A stretch of 18,962 nt of DNA from MESE01 sp036675035 (GCA_036675035.1 JAKFFO010000159.1:1-18962); one strand, 5' to 3'. Counted from the first letter of the stretch, positions 1 through 7,874 are shown. Translations and numbers: made by a program. Notes: generated by a model from the sequence alone, not told the origin.

Positions 1-245
1 AGAATACGCAAATGGCCGGACATTCCAAGATGGATGATCAAGGTGCCGTGGTCAAACCGGATCAACAGATATTTTCCGCGACGACCTGTGCCGCGTATCG
101 TTTGGCCGCGAATGCATTCTGACAAATCGGCGGGAAAAGGCCAGCGCAAACCGGTGTGGCGCAAGACGACGCCTGTGACGACACGATCCTCGATGTGCGG
201 GGCGACACCACGCCGGGTTACTTCGACTTCGGGTAATTCAGGCAT
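1..245 (-). CDS. mutM: Formamidopyrimidine-DNA glycosylase, N-terminal part (partial)
   Basis: The minus strand from the ATG at 245-243 is open to the left edge and encodes about 81 residues beginning MPELPEVEVTRRG. Pro2 and Glu3 are the N-terminal catalytic residues of the Fpg/Nei family, with Pro1 acting as the nucleophile after Met removal. A downstream run reading GRRGKYLL followed by LIIHLGMSG matches the family's N-terminal beta-sandwich domain. The enzyme excises 8-oxoguanine and formamidopyrimidines from DNA in base-excision repair and has AP-lyase activity. The helix-two-turn-helix and zinc-finger regions lie outside the window. The gene is divergent from the TPR lipoprotein gene, with 213 bases between them. 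No clear Shine-Dalgarno sequence is visible before the ATG, but the conserved N terminus fixes the start. The family assignment is secure; only the missing C terminus is unknown. Confidence 0.95.
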   Translation of the reverse strand, partial: MPELPEVEVTRRGVAPHIEDRVVTGVVLRHTGLRWPFPADLSECIRGQTIRGTGRRGKYLLIRFDHGTLIIHLGMSGHLRI

Positions 246-458
246 GATATGGAAAATTTATTCCGGATAGAAAACACGTGAGAATGGAACAATTCAAGCC
301 GGCAGACCGCGCTACATTAGAAAATGGCGACGATCATGCGGCGAAAAAACCGCCAATGGCAGGCCGGTTAACGCACGCGTTCCAGCCTTATTCCAACTGC
401 GCATATATGCCGAGTTGGGCGTAAAATCGAACCCTGATCGTTTAGCCGGAACCATCTC

Positions 459-2273
459 TTGAAAAATATTCTCGTCATTGTAACCTTGTCGGCAGCCCTG
501 TCCGCATGTGCCGGAGGATTACTTCGGCCCGCAAACAACACCGATGTCTCCGATAAAGTTAACGTGGTCGCGTCGGAGCAGCCGGGCGCAGGTTTTGGCG
601 CCGTACGCAAACTGAACGTCCAGTCGACTGCTCGCGCATACGACGACGAACTTCCATCGATACCGCTTACCGAAGAATTCATTTTCAAATATTTAAGTGC
701 TGAAATTGCTGACCAGAGGGGCAATTGGCAAGCGGCTTATGTGACCATGCTGGGTATCGCACAACAGACGCGCGACCCTCGGGTTGCACGCCGTGCTGCT
801 GAAATTGCGCTCAAGGCAAAGCAGTCCGACGAAGCTTTGGCGGCGATTCGCCTGTGGCGCGACGTTGCGCCGAATTCGGAAGAAGCAGCTCAGTATTACA
901 TGAGCTTCGCGCTGCTGAGCGACAACCTGGAAGAGGTGCAGCCACTATTGGCGCAGCGCTTGCAGGAAATGCCGGCGCAGGCGCGCGGCGCACTGATTCT
1001 GCAAATTCAGCGGCTGCTGGCACGCGCGAAAAACAAGGTGGCAGCTTTTTCGCTACTTGAAAATCTGCTTGCGCCCTACATGGCCCTGCCCGAATCACAC
1101 TTGGCGCTGGCGCAGGCAGCGCATTCCCAGGGTAACAATGAGCGGGCAATCCGGGAAGCGCGCGCGGCGCTTGCCGGCGACCCGGATTCGGAGTTGGCCG
1201 CCTTGACGCTGGCGCAGGTAACGCCGGATAAAAACGATGCCGCAAAATCATTGGCCGGATTTTTGGACCGATACCCGCAGTCGCGCGATGTACGACTTGC
1301 CTATGCCCGTCTGCTGGTCGAACAAAAGCAATACGAGCAGGCGCAAACCGAGTTTAAAACCTTGCTCAGAGACCAGCCGAAGGATCTGACTGCGCTGTAT
1401 GCGCTGGGCCTGCTGGCCACGCAAGGCAAGGACACGAATCAGGCCGAAAAATATTTGATGGCCTATCTCGATGAATTGACAGCAAATCCGGACGAAGAAC
1501 GGGATCCGACCCAGGCGCTGCTGATCCTGTCGCAGCTTGCGGAAGAACGCAACGATATGACGGCCGCACACAAGTGGCTCGATCAGATTGATCCCGGCAA
1601 GAGGCAGGCATTTTTCGACGCACAATTGAAACGTGCCCAGCTCTTTGGACGGGAACATGATATTGCTGCTGCGCGCGGTTTGCTGAAAGGACTGGACGCC
1701 CAGGGCGAAGAAGAGCAGATACAAGTATTGATGGTCGAAGCGCAAATTTTGCGAAACGCCGCCCAGGAACAGGATGCCATGGAGGTGCTGCAAGGCGGGC
1801 TCAAGCGCTTCCCGAACAATACCGATTTATTGTACGACTACGCAATGCTGGCTGAAAAGCTCGACAAGCTCGACGTCATGGAAACCGCATTGCGCAAGGT
1901 AATCAAGATTGCACCGAAAAACCAGCATGCGTACAACGCGCTCGGCTATTCGCTGGCGGAACGCAACATGCGCCTGCAGGAAGCATATCAATTAGTGGAT
2001 ACCGCGTTAAAGCTCGCACCGGAAGATCCGTTCATCATGGATAGCATGGGATGGGTTCAGTTCCGGCTCGGTAAATTCAAGGAAGCCGAGAATTTTTTGC
2101 GCCGTGCCTACGATCTGCGTCCTGACCCTGAAATTGCCGCGCACTTGGGCGAAGTACTGTGGGTCAAGGGGCAGCACGACGATGCAAAAAAATTCTGGCG
2201 CGATGCCAATAGCAAGGATCCGAAAAACGATACTTTGAAAAACACGCTGGCACGGTTTCAGGTCAGCTTGTGA
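459..2273 (+). CDS. TPR-repeat outer-membrane-type lipoprotein
   Basis: This 604-residue protein starts at a TTG codon. The signal is MKNILVIVTLSAALSACAGG, with lipobox LSAC, so Cys17 would be lipidated after signal-peptidase II cleavage. The remainder is helical TPR-like repeat sequence. The clearest repeats lie at roughly residues 265-340 and 450-600, where the spacing of Ala, Leu, Tyr and Pro (for example NALGYSLAERN and DSMGWVQFRLGKFKEAE) is typical. Such proteins act as protein-interaction scaffolds at the envelope; the specific partner is unknown. The gene sits just upstream of lolB, and its stop at 2271-2273 is 80 bases before the lolB ATG, so co-transcription is likely. The TTG start is chosen because it gives a complete lipoprotein signal with no earlier start preserving it. 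A weak GGAA lies upstream. Its function beyond a TPR lipoprotein is not recognised. Confidence 0.9.
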   Translation: MKNILVIVTLSAALSACAGGLLRPANNTDVSDKVNVVASEQPGAGFGAVRKLNVQSTARAYDDELPSIPLTEEFIFKYLSAEIADQRGNWQAAYVTMLGIAQQTRDPRVARRAAEIALKAKQSDEALAAIRLWRDVAPNSEEAAQYYMSFALLSDNLEEVQPLLAQRLQEMPAQARGALILQIQRLLARAKNKVAAFSLLENLLAPYMALPESHLALAQAAHSQGNNERAIREARAALAGDPDSELAALTLAQVTPDKNDAAKSLAGFLDRYPQSRDVRLAYARLLVEQKQYEQAQTEFKTLLRDQPKDLTALYALGLLATQGKDTNQAEKYLMAYLDELTANPDEERDPTQALLILSQLAEERNDMTAAHKWLDQIDPGKRQAFFDAQLKRAQLFGREHDIAAARGLLKGLDAQGEEEQIQVLMVEAQILRNAAQEQDAMEVLQGGLKRFPNNTDLLYDYAMLAEKLDKLDVMETALRKVIKIAPKNQHAYNALGYSLAERNMRLQEAYQLVDTALKLAPEDPFIMDSMGWVQFRLGKFKEAENFLRRAYDLRPDPEIAAHLGEVLWVKGQHDDAKKFWRDANSKDPKNDTLKNTLARFQVSL

Positions 2274-2353
2274 TTCGTGCAGCATCGCGACGGGCTCATT
2301 CCTGTTTCGTGCCCCAGCTTCAGGCCAATTCCTTGTTTATCGGTGACCATCTT

Positions 2354-3004
2354 ATGCCCTGGACCAGCTATGTGTTGCGCTTTCTCCGGGTACTGACCGG
2401 CATCCTGCTGTTGCCGCTCCTGGTGACCGGGTGCGCGACGGTCACGAAGCCGCCGTCTGCCACGGGCGCTGCCACAAGCGAAGAAGCCGCATCACGTCCG
2501 TATCACGAAAATATCAGGATCAATGGACGGCTGTCCGTCTCCTATCAGCAATATGGTCGTGACGAGGTGATTCACGGCAGCTTCAACTGGGCGCAAAATG
2601 CGGACCGTACGACCATCACATTATTCTCACCGCTTGGACAAACCATTGCGGTCATCGAAGTCACTCCCGCCTTCGCCATACTGACTCAGGCCGGACAAGC
2701 GCCGCGCACAGCCGGCAATGTCGATGCGCTGGTCGCGGACGCGCTGGGCTGGCCGCTGCCTGTGTCCGGTTTGCGGCACTGGCTGCAAGGGTTCGCGCTG
2801 GATGCAGAAGGAAATCGTTTCCTTGTTGCTGCGCCATCCGGCAGCAGCAAAGCAATGACCCATGATGGATGGCGAATCCAGTATCCGACCTGGCAGGAAG
2901 ATGCCGGAACAATGCGTCCGAAGCGCATCGACATGCAGCGCAGCGGCACCAAGGCTGGCGATGTGTCGATCCGGCTCGTCATTGATAATTGGCAACCTGC
3001 CTGA
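2354..3004 (+). CDS. lolB: Outer-membrane lipoprotein receptor LolB
   Basis: From the ATG at 2354 this encodes a 216-residue lipoprotein with a basic/hydrophobic signal ending in LLVTGC, so Cys27 is the lipidation site. The mature part contains the LolB-type segments INGRLSVSYQQYGRDEVIHG and FNWAQ, then TITLFSPLGQTIAVIEVTP, and DALGWPLPVSGLRHWLQG followed by GWRIQYPTW. LolB accepts lipoproteins from the periplasmic carrier LolA and inserts them into the outer membrane. The reading frame is open back to a GTG at 2270 that overlaps the previous stop, but GGTGA at 2342-2346 is a well-placed ribosome-binding site for 2354. That shorter start also leaves a normal signal peptide. The gene lies between the TPR lipoprotein gene and ispE, the usual betaproteobacterial order. 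Length is within the family range. Confidence 0.93.
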   Translation: MPWTSYVLRFLRVLTGILLLPLLVTGCATVTKPPSATGAATSEEAASRPYHENIRINGRLSVSYQQYGRDEVIHGSFNWAQNADRTTITLFSPLGQTIAVIEVTPAFAILTQAGQAPRTAGNVDALVADALGWPLPVSGLRHWLQGFALDAEGNRFLVAAPSGSSKAMTHDGWRIQYPTWQEDAGTMRPKRIDMQRSGTKAGDVSIRLVIDNWQPA

Positions 3005-3028
3005 GCTCCCTTTCCCTTGCCTGTCCAG

Positions 3029-3898
3029 ATGCCGTCCACATTAGAAAATTGCGCTGCACCAGCCAAGCTGAATCTGTTCCTGCATGTAACAGGAAGGCGC
3101 CCGGATGGCTATCATTTGCTGCAAACACTGTTTCAGTTGATCGATCTAAGCGATACGCTGCATTTTGAAACACGCGACGACGGTGTGATCCATCGCAGTA
3201 CCGCGGTCGCCGGAGTTCCGGAAGAGAGCGATCTGATCGTACGGGCTGCCAAATTATTGCGATCCGCCGCCAAGCCGGATTCCAAAAAATCGTTGGGCGC
3301 AAATATTGCGATCGACAAACGGCTGCCGATGGGTGGCGGGCTGGGCGGTGGATCGTCGGATGCGGCGACCACGCTGCTGGCGTTGAACCATTTGTGGAAA
3401 ACCGGCCTGACGCGCACTGAACTGATGGCATTGAGTCTGCAGCTTGGCGCCGACGTGCCATTTTTTTTATTCGGGACGAATGCATTTGCCGAAGGGGTTG
3501 GAGAAATTCTGACCTCGGTGGCGCCTTGTTCGCATTCTTGGTTTGTCGTAATCGAACCGGGAGTTTCGGTCCCGACCGCCGCAATCTTTGGCGCACCGGA
3601 ATTGACACGGAATACGAAACCCGTCAAAATAGCGGACTTTTCCGGGGCTCAAGTCGGGTTCGGAAAAAACGATCTGCAAGTCGTGGCCACCAAGCTTTTT
3701 CCACCAATTGCCGATGCCATCGAATGGCTGAGTCGGTTCGGAAATGCGAGGATGACCGGTTCCGGCGCTTGTGTGTTCTGTTCTTTTGAGCATGAACGTT
3801 CGGCAAATGAGGCGCTTGACCAAGTGCCTGCGCGCTGGAAAGCCTGGAAAACCAGAGCGATCGCGGAGCATCCGCTGGCGCACTTGGCAGGGTCGTAG
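3029..3898 (+). CDS. ispE: 4-diphosphocytidyl-2-C-methyl-D-erythritol kinase
   Basis: This 289-residue GHMP-family kinase phosphorylates the 2-hydroxyl of CDP-ME with ATP, the fourth step of the MEP isoprenoid pathway in the cytoplasm. Visible hallmarks are APAKLNLFLHV near the N terminus (Lys13), the ATP-binding loop LPMGGGLGGGSSDAA at residues 99-113, and LGADVPFFLFG with catalytic Asp142. The C-terminal GHMP motif reads ARMTGSGACVF. The start is ambiguous: an ATG at 3029 is chosen, while a TTG at 3017 in the same frame would add four residues. Neither has a good Shine-Dalgarno sequence, so translation may depend on coupling to lolB, whose stop is only 24 bases upstream. The gene ends 77 bases before tRNA-Gln. 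Confidence 0.95.
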   Translation: MPSTLENCAAPAKLNLFLHVTGRRPDGYHLLQTLFQLIDLSDTLHFETRDDGVIHRSTAVAGVPEESDLIVRAAKLLRSAAKPDSKKSLGANIAIDKRLPMGGGLGGGSSDAATTLLALNHLWKTGLTRTELMALSLQLGADVPFFLFGTNAFAEGVGEILTSVAPCSHSWFVVIEPGVSVPTAAIFGAPELTRNTKPVKIADFSGAQVGFGKNDLQVVATKLFPPIADAIEWLSRFGNARMTGSGACVFCSFEHERSANEALDQVPARWKAWKTRAIAEHPLAHLAGS

Positions 3899-3916
3899 TC
3901 AAAGTAAAGAATTGGT

Positions 3917-3951
3917 TTGACGTTGCATAGTTCACTGAAGTTAGCGAAAAT
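3917..3951 (+). promoter_or_regulatory. Possible promoter for tRNA-Gln
   Basis: Between ispE and the tRNA there is a TTGACG (3917-3922) immediately followed by TTGCAT (3923-3928), and a GAAAAT at 3946-3951. TTGCAT and GAAAAT are 17 bases apart, placing a start site about 18 bases before the tRNA. The matches to the sigma-70 consensus are imperfect, so this is a tentative reading. Confidence 0.35.
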
Positions 3952-3975
3952 ATGACGTCGAACACCCGGTTGTGT

Positions 3976-4052
3976 AGGGGAATCGCCAAGTCGGTTAAGG
4001 CACTGGATTTTGATTCCAGCATTCGAAGGTTCGAATCCTTCTTCCCCTGCCA
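3976..4052 (+). tRNA. tRNA-Gln (anticodon UUG)
   Basis: A complete 77-base cloverleaf with encoded CCA. The acceptor arms AGGGGAA (3976-3982) and TTCCCCT (4042-4048) pair fully, followed by G73 and CCA (4050-4052). The anticodon stem CTGGA/TCCAG is perfect and encloses the loop TTTTGAT, giving anticodon TTG at 4010-4012, which reads CAA (and CAG by wobble). The T arm GAAGG TTCGAAT CCTTC is canonical, and the D arm carries GCC/GGC. It lies between ispE and prs on the same strand, its usual position in Burkholderiales. Confidence 0.98.
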
Positions 4053-4090
4053 TTAGAACAAATAAAAAATATAATATGTAGCAAACAGGC

Positions 4091-4134
4091 AAGCCGCCAA
4101 CGCAAAACCGACAGGTTGCGCATTGGCGGCTTTT
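4091..4134 (+). terminator. Hairpin after tRNA-Gln, probable intrinsic terminator
   Basis: The arms AAGCCGCCAA (4091-4100) and TTGGCGGCTT (4123-4132) are perfectly complementary over ten bases. They enclose a second helix, CGCAA (4101-4105) with TTGCG (4116-4120), extendable by CC/GG across a small bulge. TTTT follows the arm (4131-4134). The structure fits a terminator for the tRNA transcript. Its right arm ends 33 bases before the prs start, so a role in the prs leader is an alternative reading. Confidence 0.65.
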
Positions 4135-4165
4135 CAAGCTTTTAACGATTGCATCCAGGGATCCC

Positions 4166-5116
4166 ATGGCATACGAAAACCTGATGGTTTTTACCGGCAA
4201 CGCAAATCCGGAGTTGGCTGCGGGGGTCGCCAAACAGCTCGGTCTCCCGCTTGGCAAGGCGGTGGTCTCGAAATTTTCGGATGGCGAAGTTCTGGTTGAA
4301 ATCAACGAAAACGTGCGCGGCAAGGATGTCTTCGTGCTGCAATCGACCTGTGCGCCAACCAACGACAACCTGATGGAAATCATGTTGATGGTGGATGCAT
4401 TGAAGCGCTCTTCCGCAGGCCGGATCACTGCGGCCATCCCGTATTTCGGTTATGCCCGGCAGGACCGCCGTCCGCGCTCCGCTCGCGTTGCCATTTCGGC
4501 GAAGGTGGTTGCCAACATGTTGCAGGAAGCCGGCGTTGAGCGCGTATTGATCATGGACCTGCATGCAGACCAGATTCAGGGATTTTTCGATATCCCGGTC
4601 GACAATATCTATGCGTCGCCGCTGCTGTTGAGCGATCTCGTCAGCAAGAACTACGACGACCTGCTGGTCGTATCGCCCGACGTTGGCGGTGTGGTACGTG
4701 CGCGGGCGCTGGCGAAACGACTGGATTGCGATCTGGCGATTATCGACAAGCGCCGTCCGAAAGCAAACGTATCCGAAGTAATGAATATCATCGGCGAAGT
4801 CGAAGGCCGCAACTGCGTGATCATGGACGACATGGTCGACACTGCGGGGACGCTGACAAAAGCAGCGGAAGTACTGAAAGAGCGCGGCGCGAAAAAAGTC
4901 ATCGCCTACTGTACGCATCCGGTTCTGTCCGGCCCGGCAATCGATCGCATAGCCAGTTCGCCGCTGGATGAGCTGGTAGTGACCGACACGATTCCATTGT
5001 CGGCGGCAGCGCGGGGATGCGGCAAAATCCGCCAATTATCCTGTGCCGGATTGTTGGCTGAAACCTTCAAGCGCATTACCAAGGGCGATTCGGTAATGTC
5101 CTTGTTCGCGGATTAA
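4166..5116 (+). CDS. prs: Ribose-phosphate pyrophosphokinase (PRPP synthetase)
   Basis: A 316-residue class I PRPP synthetase that transfers pyrophosphate from ATP to ribose 5-phosphate, supplying PRPP for purine, pyrimidine, histidine, tryptophan and NAD synthesis. The N-terminal FTGNANPELA and FSDGE are family-typical. The flexible loop YARQDRRPRSARVAI lies at residues 96-110, and the metal/ATP-binding DLHADQ with His133 follows. The PRPP-binding loop DDMVDTAGT occupies residues 221-229. The length matches the bacterial norm. The ATG at 4166 is preceded by CAGGGA with suitable spacing. It follows the tRNA-Gln hairpin and precedes rplY by 167 bases. No unusual residues were seen. Confidence 0.97.
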   Translation: MAYENLMVFTGNANPELAAGVAKQLGLPLGKAVVSKFSDGEVLVEINENVRGKDVFVLQSTCAPTNDNLMEIMLMVDALKRSSAGRITAAIPYFGYARQDRRPRSARVAISAKVVANMLQEAGVERVLIMDLHADQIQGFFDIPVDNIYASPLLLSDLVSKNYDDLLVVSPDVGGVVRARALAKRLDCDLAIIDKRRPKANVSEVMNIIGEVEGRNCVIMDDMVDTAGTLTKAAEVLKERGAKKVIAYCTHPVLSGPAIDRIASSPLDELVVTDTIPLSAAARGCGKIRQLSCAGLLAETFKRITKGDSVMSLFAD

Positions 5117-5191
5117 TCGATCGACGTTTGCTTCCCTGCTCATAAGAATGACTGGGGATCGCAGCACGAAAAACGTTGATATCCGAATACC

Positions 5192-5240
5192 GGGCGCAGA
5201 AGATTGCGCCCACTTTTGAATCCCCTGGTCGCGGGGGATT
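5192..5240 (+). promoter_or_regulatory. Two consecutive hairpins in the rplY leader
   Basis: Hairpin 1 pairs GGGCGCA (5192-5198) with TGCGCCC (5205-5211) around the six-base loop GAAGAT and is followed by ACTTTT. Hairpin 2 pairs AATCCCC (5219-5225) with GGGGATT (5234-5240) and is followed by TT. They lie between the prs stop and the rplY ribosome-binding site (GGAG at 5273-5276). Either could terminate the prs transcript. Together they could also form a leader controlling L25 synthesis. The pairing is seen directly; the role is inferred. Confidence 0.5.
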
Positions 5241-5283
5241 TTCACAGCAAGGCAAACTGCCCTGCAATCACTGGAGCTTTAAA

Positions 5284-5907
5284 ATGAAAGTAATCGCATT
5301 TGCACGCAAAGAGCAGGGGTCCGGAGCGAGCCGCCGCCTGCGCAATGCCGGCCAAACCCCGGGTATCATTTATGGTGGTACCAGCGCACCGCTCAATATT
5401 TCGCTCGATCACAATGCGCTGTACCACGCGTTGAAAAAAGAGACTTTCCATTCATCGATTCTCGACATCGAAGTCGACGGCAAGGTCGAAAAAGTCCTGT
5501 TGCGCGACTTTCAGATGCATGCGTTCAAGCAGCTCGTATTGCACGCCGACTTCCAGCGCGTCGATGCAAAACAGAAGATCCACGTAAAAGTGCCTTTGCA
5601 CTTCATCAACGCCGAGATCTCTCCTGCAGTGAAGCTTTCCGCCGGTATCATCAGCCACGTGATGACCGAGCTGGATATCACTTGCTTGCCAAAGGATTTG
5701 CCTGAATTCGTCGAAATCGATCTGGCCAATATTGAGGTCGGCAATTCGATTCACCTGTCTGACATCACCCTGCCAAAAGGTGTAACCGCCGTAGCGCACG
5801 GTGGTCAGGACAATCCGACCATTGCAACCGCAGCGGTTCCGGCCGGCAAAATAGAAGCGGAATCGGCAGCGGCAGAAACACCTGCTGCGGATACCGACAA
5901 GAAGTAA
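5284..5907 (+). CDS. rplY: 50S ribosomal protein L25, long (Ctc/TL5) form
   Basis: From the ATG at 5284 this gives 207 residues. The N-terminal 5S-rRNA-binding L25 domain (about residues 1-92) includes RKEQGSGASRRLRNAGQTPG, IIYGG and the segment KVEKVLLRDFQMHAFKQLVL. The TL5/CTC beta-domain (about 95-185) contains KIHVKVPLHFINAE and DLANIEVGNSIHLSDITLP. An Ala/Glu-rich tail ends in lysines. It binds loop E of 5S rRNA in the large subunit. The frame stays open further upstream, but GGAG at 5273-5276, seven bases before the ATG, fixes the start, and the upstream part overlaps leader hairpins. It is followed by a strong terminator. The neighbour order prs-rplY-pth is conserved in many bacteria. 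Confidence 0.96.
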   Translation: MKVIAFARKEQGSGASRRLRNAGQTPGIIYGGTSAPLNISLDHNALYHALKKETFHSSILDIEVDGKVEKVLLRDFQMHAFKQLVLHADFQRVDAKQKIHVKVPLHFINAEISPAVKLSAGIISHVMTELDITCLPKDLPEFVEIDLANIEVGNSIHLSDITLPKGVTAVAHGGQDNPTIATAAVPAGKIEAESAAAETPAADTDKK

Positions 5908-5942
5908 AATATCGCTTCGTGCCGGTGATTTACCCGCATTAG

Positions 5943-5970
5943 AAACCCGCCGCTTTTGGCGGGTTTTTTA
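5943..5970 (+). terminator. Rho-independent terminator after rplY
   Basis: AAACCCGCC (5943-5951), loop GCTTTT and GGCGGGTTT (5958-5966) form a nine-pair stem running directly into a T tract that ends at 5969. It is a textbook intrinsic terminator 35 bases after the rplY stop, separating rplY from pth. Confidence 0.93.
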
Positions 5971-5985
5971 TTGTCCGAGCCGTTA

Positions 5986-6016
5986 TTGGACCGCGACCCG
6001 GAACTTCCGGGATAAT
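5986..6016 (+). promoter_or_regulatory. Possible pth promoter with palindromic spacer
   Basis: A TTGGAC (5986-5991) and a GATAAT (6011-6016) are separated by 19 bases. The spacer contains the palindrome CCCGGAAcTTCCGGG (5997-6011), which reaches the first base of the -10-like box. The -10 match is good and the -35 match is poor. A start site near 6023 would leave a short leader before the pth ATG at 6041. This is inferred from position and pattern only. Confidence 0.35.
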
Positions 6017-6040
6017 CAATTTTTTATTCTCGAACATTTC

Positions 6041-6628
6041 ATGGCTATTCGCCTCATTGTCGGATTGGGAAATCCCGGCTCCGAATATGAACAGACTCGT
6101 CACAATGCAGGGTTCTGGCTGGTCGACAATCTGGCCCGCGGCATCGCGCGCGGCGGACTGGCACGCGAGGCGCGCTATAACGCACTGCTTGCCAAAACCG
6201 TGATCGCCGGGCAGGAAGTATGGCTGCTTGAACCGCAAACTTACATGAATCGATCCGGCCAGTCAGTCGGCTCCTTGGCCCGCTTCTACAAAATCGCGGC
6301 CGATGAAATCCTGGTGGTGCATGACGAACTCGACCTTGCTCCGGGAACCGCCAAGATAAAAAAAGGCGGATCGGCCGGTGGACACAACGGATTGAAAGAC
6401 ATTACCGCAGCGCTCGGCACCCAGGATTACTGGCGCCTGAGAATCGGCATTGGACATCCACGCGCACTCAATTTGCAGCAACAGGTTGTCGATTTCGTAC
6501 TGCATCGGCCACGCAAGGAAGAACAACCACTAATCGACGAAGCGATTGCAAAAAGCCTCGACGTCGTTCCCTTGCTTTGCGAGGGCAAGTTCGAAGCGGC
6601 GATGATGCAGTTGCATACTTCGAGATAA
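6041..6628 (+). CDS. pth: Peptidyl-tRNA hydrolase
   Basis: This 195-residue cytoplasmic enzyme hydrolyses the ester bond of peptidyl-tRNAs released from stalled ribosomes, recycling tRNA. Family residues are all present: Asn11 in GLGNPG, catalytic His21 in TRHNAGF, Asn70 in TYMNRSG, Asp95 in VHDELDL and Asn116 in GGHNGLKD. The basic patch KIKKGGSAGG precedes the last motif. The length is normal for bacterial Pth. The ATG at 6041 is set by the conserved N terminus MAIRLIVGLGNPG; only a weak Shine-Dalgarno-like sequence is visible. It sits downstream of the rplY terminator, so it probably has its own promoter, and upstream of ychF, its common partner in bacteria. Confidence 0.97.
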   Translation: MAIRLIVGLGNPGSEYEQTRHNAGFWLVDNLARGIARGGLAREARYNALLAKTVIAGQEVWLLEPQTYMNRSGQSVGSLARFYKIAADEILVVHDELDLAPGTAKIKKGGSAGGHNGLKDITAALGTQDYWRLRIGIGHPRALNLQQQVVDFVLHRPRKEEQPLIDEAIAKSLDVVPLLCEGKFEAAMMQLHTSR

Positions 6629-6740
6629 CAGGCCATTGCAAACCGCAACAACATGAAGTTTGACGACATGCTTACCGCATAAGCATCTATCACTCCGGCA
6701 GACTGCCAGCCGAATTCAAGGCATTCAGGACCGTCTACGG

Positions 6741-6746
6741 TAAAAT
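6741..6746 (+). promoter_or_regulatory. Possible -10 box for ychF
   Basis: TAAAAT lies 36 bases before the ychF start, in the 154-base pth-ychF gap. No convincing -35 hexamer is found at 16-18 bases spacing, so the promoter is tentative. Confidence 0.3.
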
Positions 6747-6782
6747 GACGGGTTCAACGAAATCTAGCAAAGTACACTTATC

Positions 6783-7874
6783 ATGAGTCTCAAATGCGGC
6801 ATCGTCGGCCTGCCTAACGTCGGCAAATCCACTCTTTTCAATGCACTGACAAAAGCGGGGATCGCTGCGGAAAACTATCCCTTTTGCACGATCGAGCCGA
6901 ACGTCGGCATGGTCGAAGTGCCCGACCCGCGCCTGGTTGAATTGTCGGCCATCGTCAAGCCCGAGCGGGTCGTACCGGCCACCGTCGAATTCGTCGATAT
7001 CGCGGGATTGGTTGCCGGCGCATCGAAAGGTGAAGGCCTGGGCAACCAGTTTCTGGCTCACATCCGGGAAACCGATGCAATCGTCAATGTCGTGCGCTGC
7101 TTCGAAGACGACAACGTAATCCATGTCGCCGGCAAGATCAATCCGCTGGATGACATCGAGGTGATCCAGACCGAGCTGGCGCTGGCGGATATGGGAACGG
7201 TCGAAAAGGCAATTCACCGCGAGAACAAGAAGGCGCGTTCCGGCGACAAGGACGCGGCCAAGCTGGTTGCACTTTTGGAACGTGTGATGCCGCATCTGGA
7301 TCAGGCCAGGCCGGTTCGCGCTATGGGGCTGGATGCCGAAGAAATGGCGCTGATCAAGCCGCTGTGCCTGATCACCGCCAAACCCGCCATGTATGTCGGC
7401 AATGTGGCCGAGAATGGTTTCACCGACAATCCCTTGCTGGACCAGTTGACCGAGTATGCAAAATCGCAGAACGCACCGGTGGTGGCGATCTGCGCAGCGA
7501 TCGAAGCGGAAATCGCTGATCTCGACGAAGCAGACAAGCAGGAATTCCTGGCCGATATCGGCATGGAAGAACCGGGCCTGGACCGCCTGATCCGTGCGGG
7601 ATTCAAATTGCTCGGCTTGCAAACCTATTTCACCGCCGGCGTAAAGGAAGTGCGTGCGTGGACGATTCATGTAGGTGATACCGCCCCGCAGGCAGCCGGC
7701 GTGATTCATACCGATTTCGAGCGCGGGTTCATCCGCGCGCAAACGATCGCGTATGAGGACTTTATCGCCTACAAGGGCGAACAGGGCGCAAAGGAAGCCG
7801 GCAAGATGCGGGCCGAAGGCAAGGAGTATGTCGTCAAGGACGGAGATGTACTGAATTTCCTGTTTAACGTCTAA
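6783..7874 (+). CDS. ychF: Redox-regulated ATPase YchF (Obg-family, ribosome-binding)
   Basis: A 363-residue translational-type P-loop NTPase. The G1 loop GLPNVGKST is at residues 9-17, followed by ENYPFCTIEPNVG (switch I), and G3 DIAGLVAGASKGEGLGNQFL begins at residue 72. The G4 position reads NVAE (207-210) rather than NKxD, the substitution that makes YchF prefer ATP to GTP. A coiled-coil region and a C-terminal TGS domain follow, ending YVVKDGDVLNFLFNV. YchF binds ribosomes and has been linked to stress responses. The ATG at 6783 is fixed by the invariant N terminus. Only a weak ribosome-binding site is visible. The length matches the family and no key residue is missing. Confidence 0.97.
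   Translation: MSLKCGIVGLPNVGKSTLFNALTKAGIAAENYPFCTIEPNVGMVEVPDPRLVELSAIVKPERVVPATVEFVDIAGLVAGASKGEGLGNQFLAHIRETDAIVNVVRCFEDDNVIHVAGKINPLDDIEVIQTELALADMGTVEKAIHRENKKARSGDKDAAKLVALLERVMPHLDQARPVRAMGLDAEEMALIKPLCLITAKPAMYVGNVAENGFTDNPLLDQLTEYAKSQNAPVVAICAAIEAEIADLDEADKQEFLADIGMEEPGLDRLIRAGFKLLGLQTYFTAGVKEVRAWTIHVGDTAPQAAGVIHTDFERGFIRAQTIAYEDFIAYKGEQGAKEAGKMRAEGKEYVVKDGDVLNFLFNV

Noticed and set aside
3649..4437. Minus-strand 262-codon frame across ispE, tRNA-Gln and prs
   Set aside because: Its middle part, containing EEGFEPSNAGIKIQ, is the antisense translation of the tRNA, a known source of spurious proteins. It overlaps three well-supported genes.
4142..5035. Minus-strand 297-codon frame opposite prs
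   Set aside because: It is entirely antisense to prs and its composition does not resemble a real protein.
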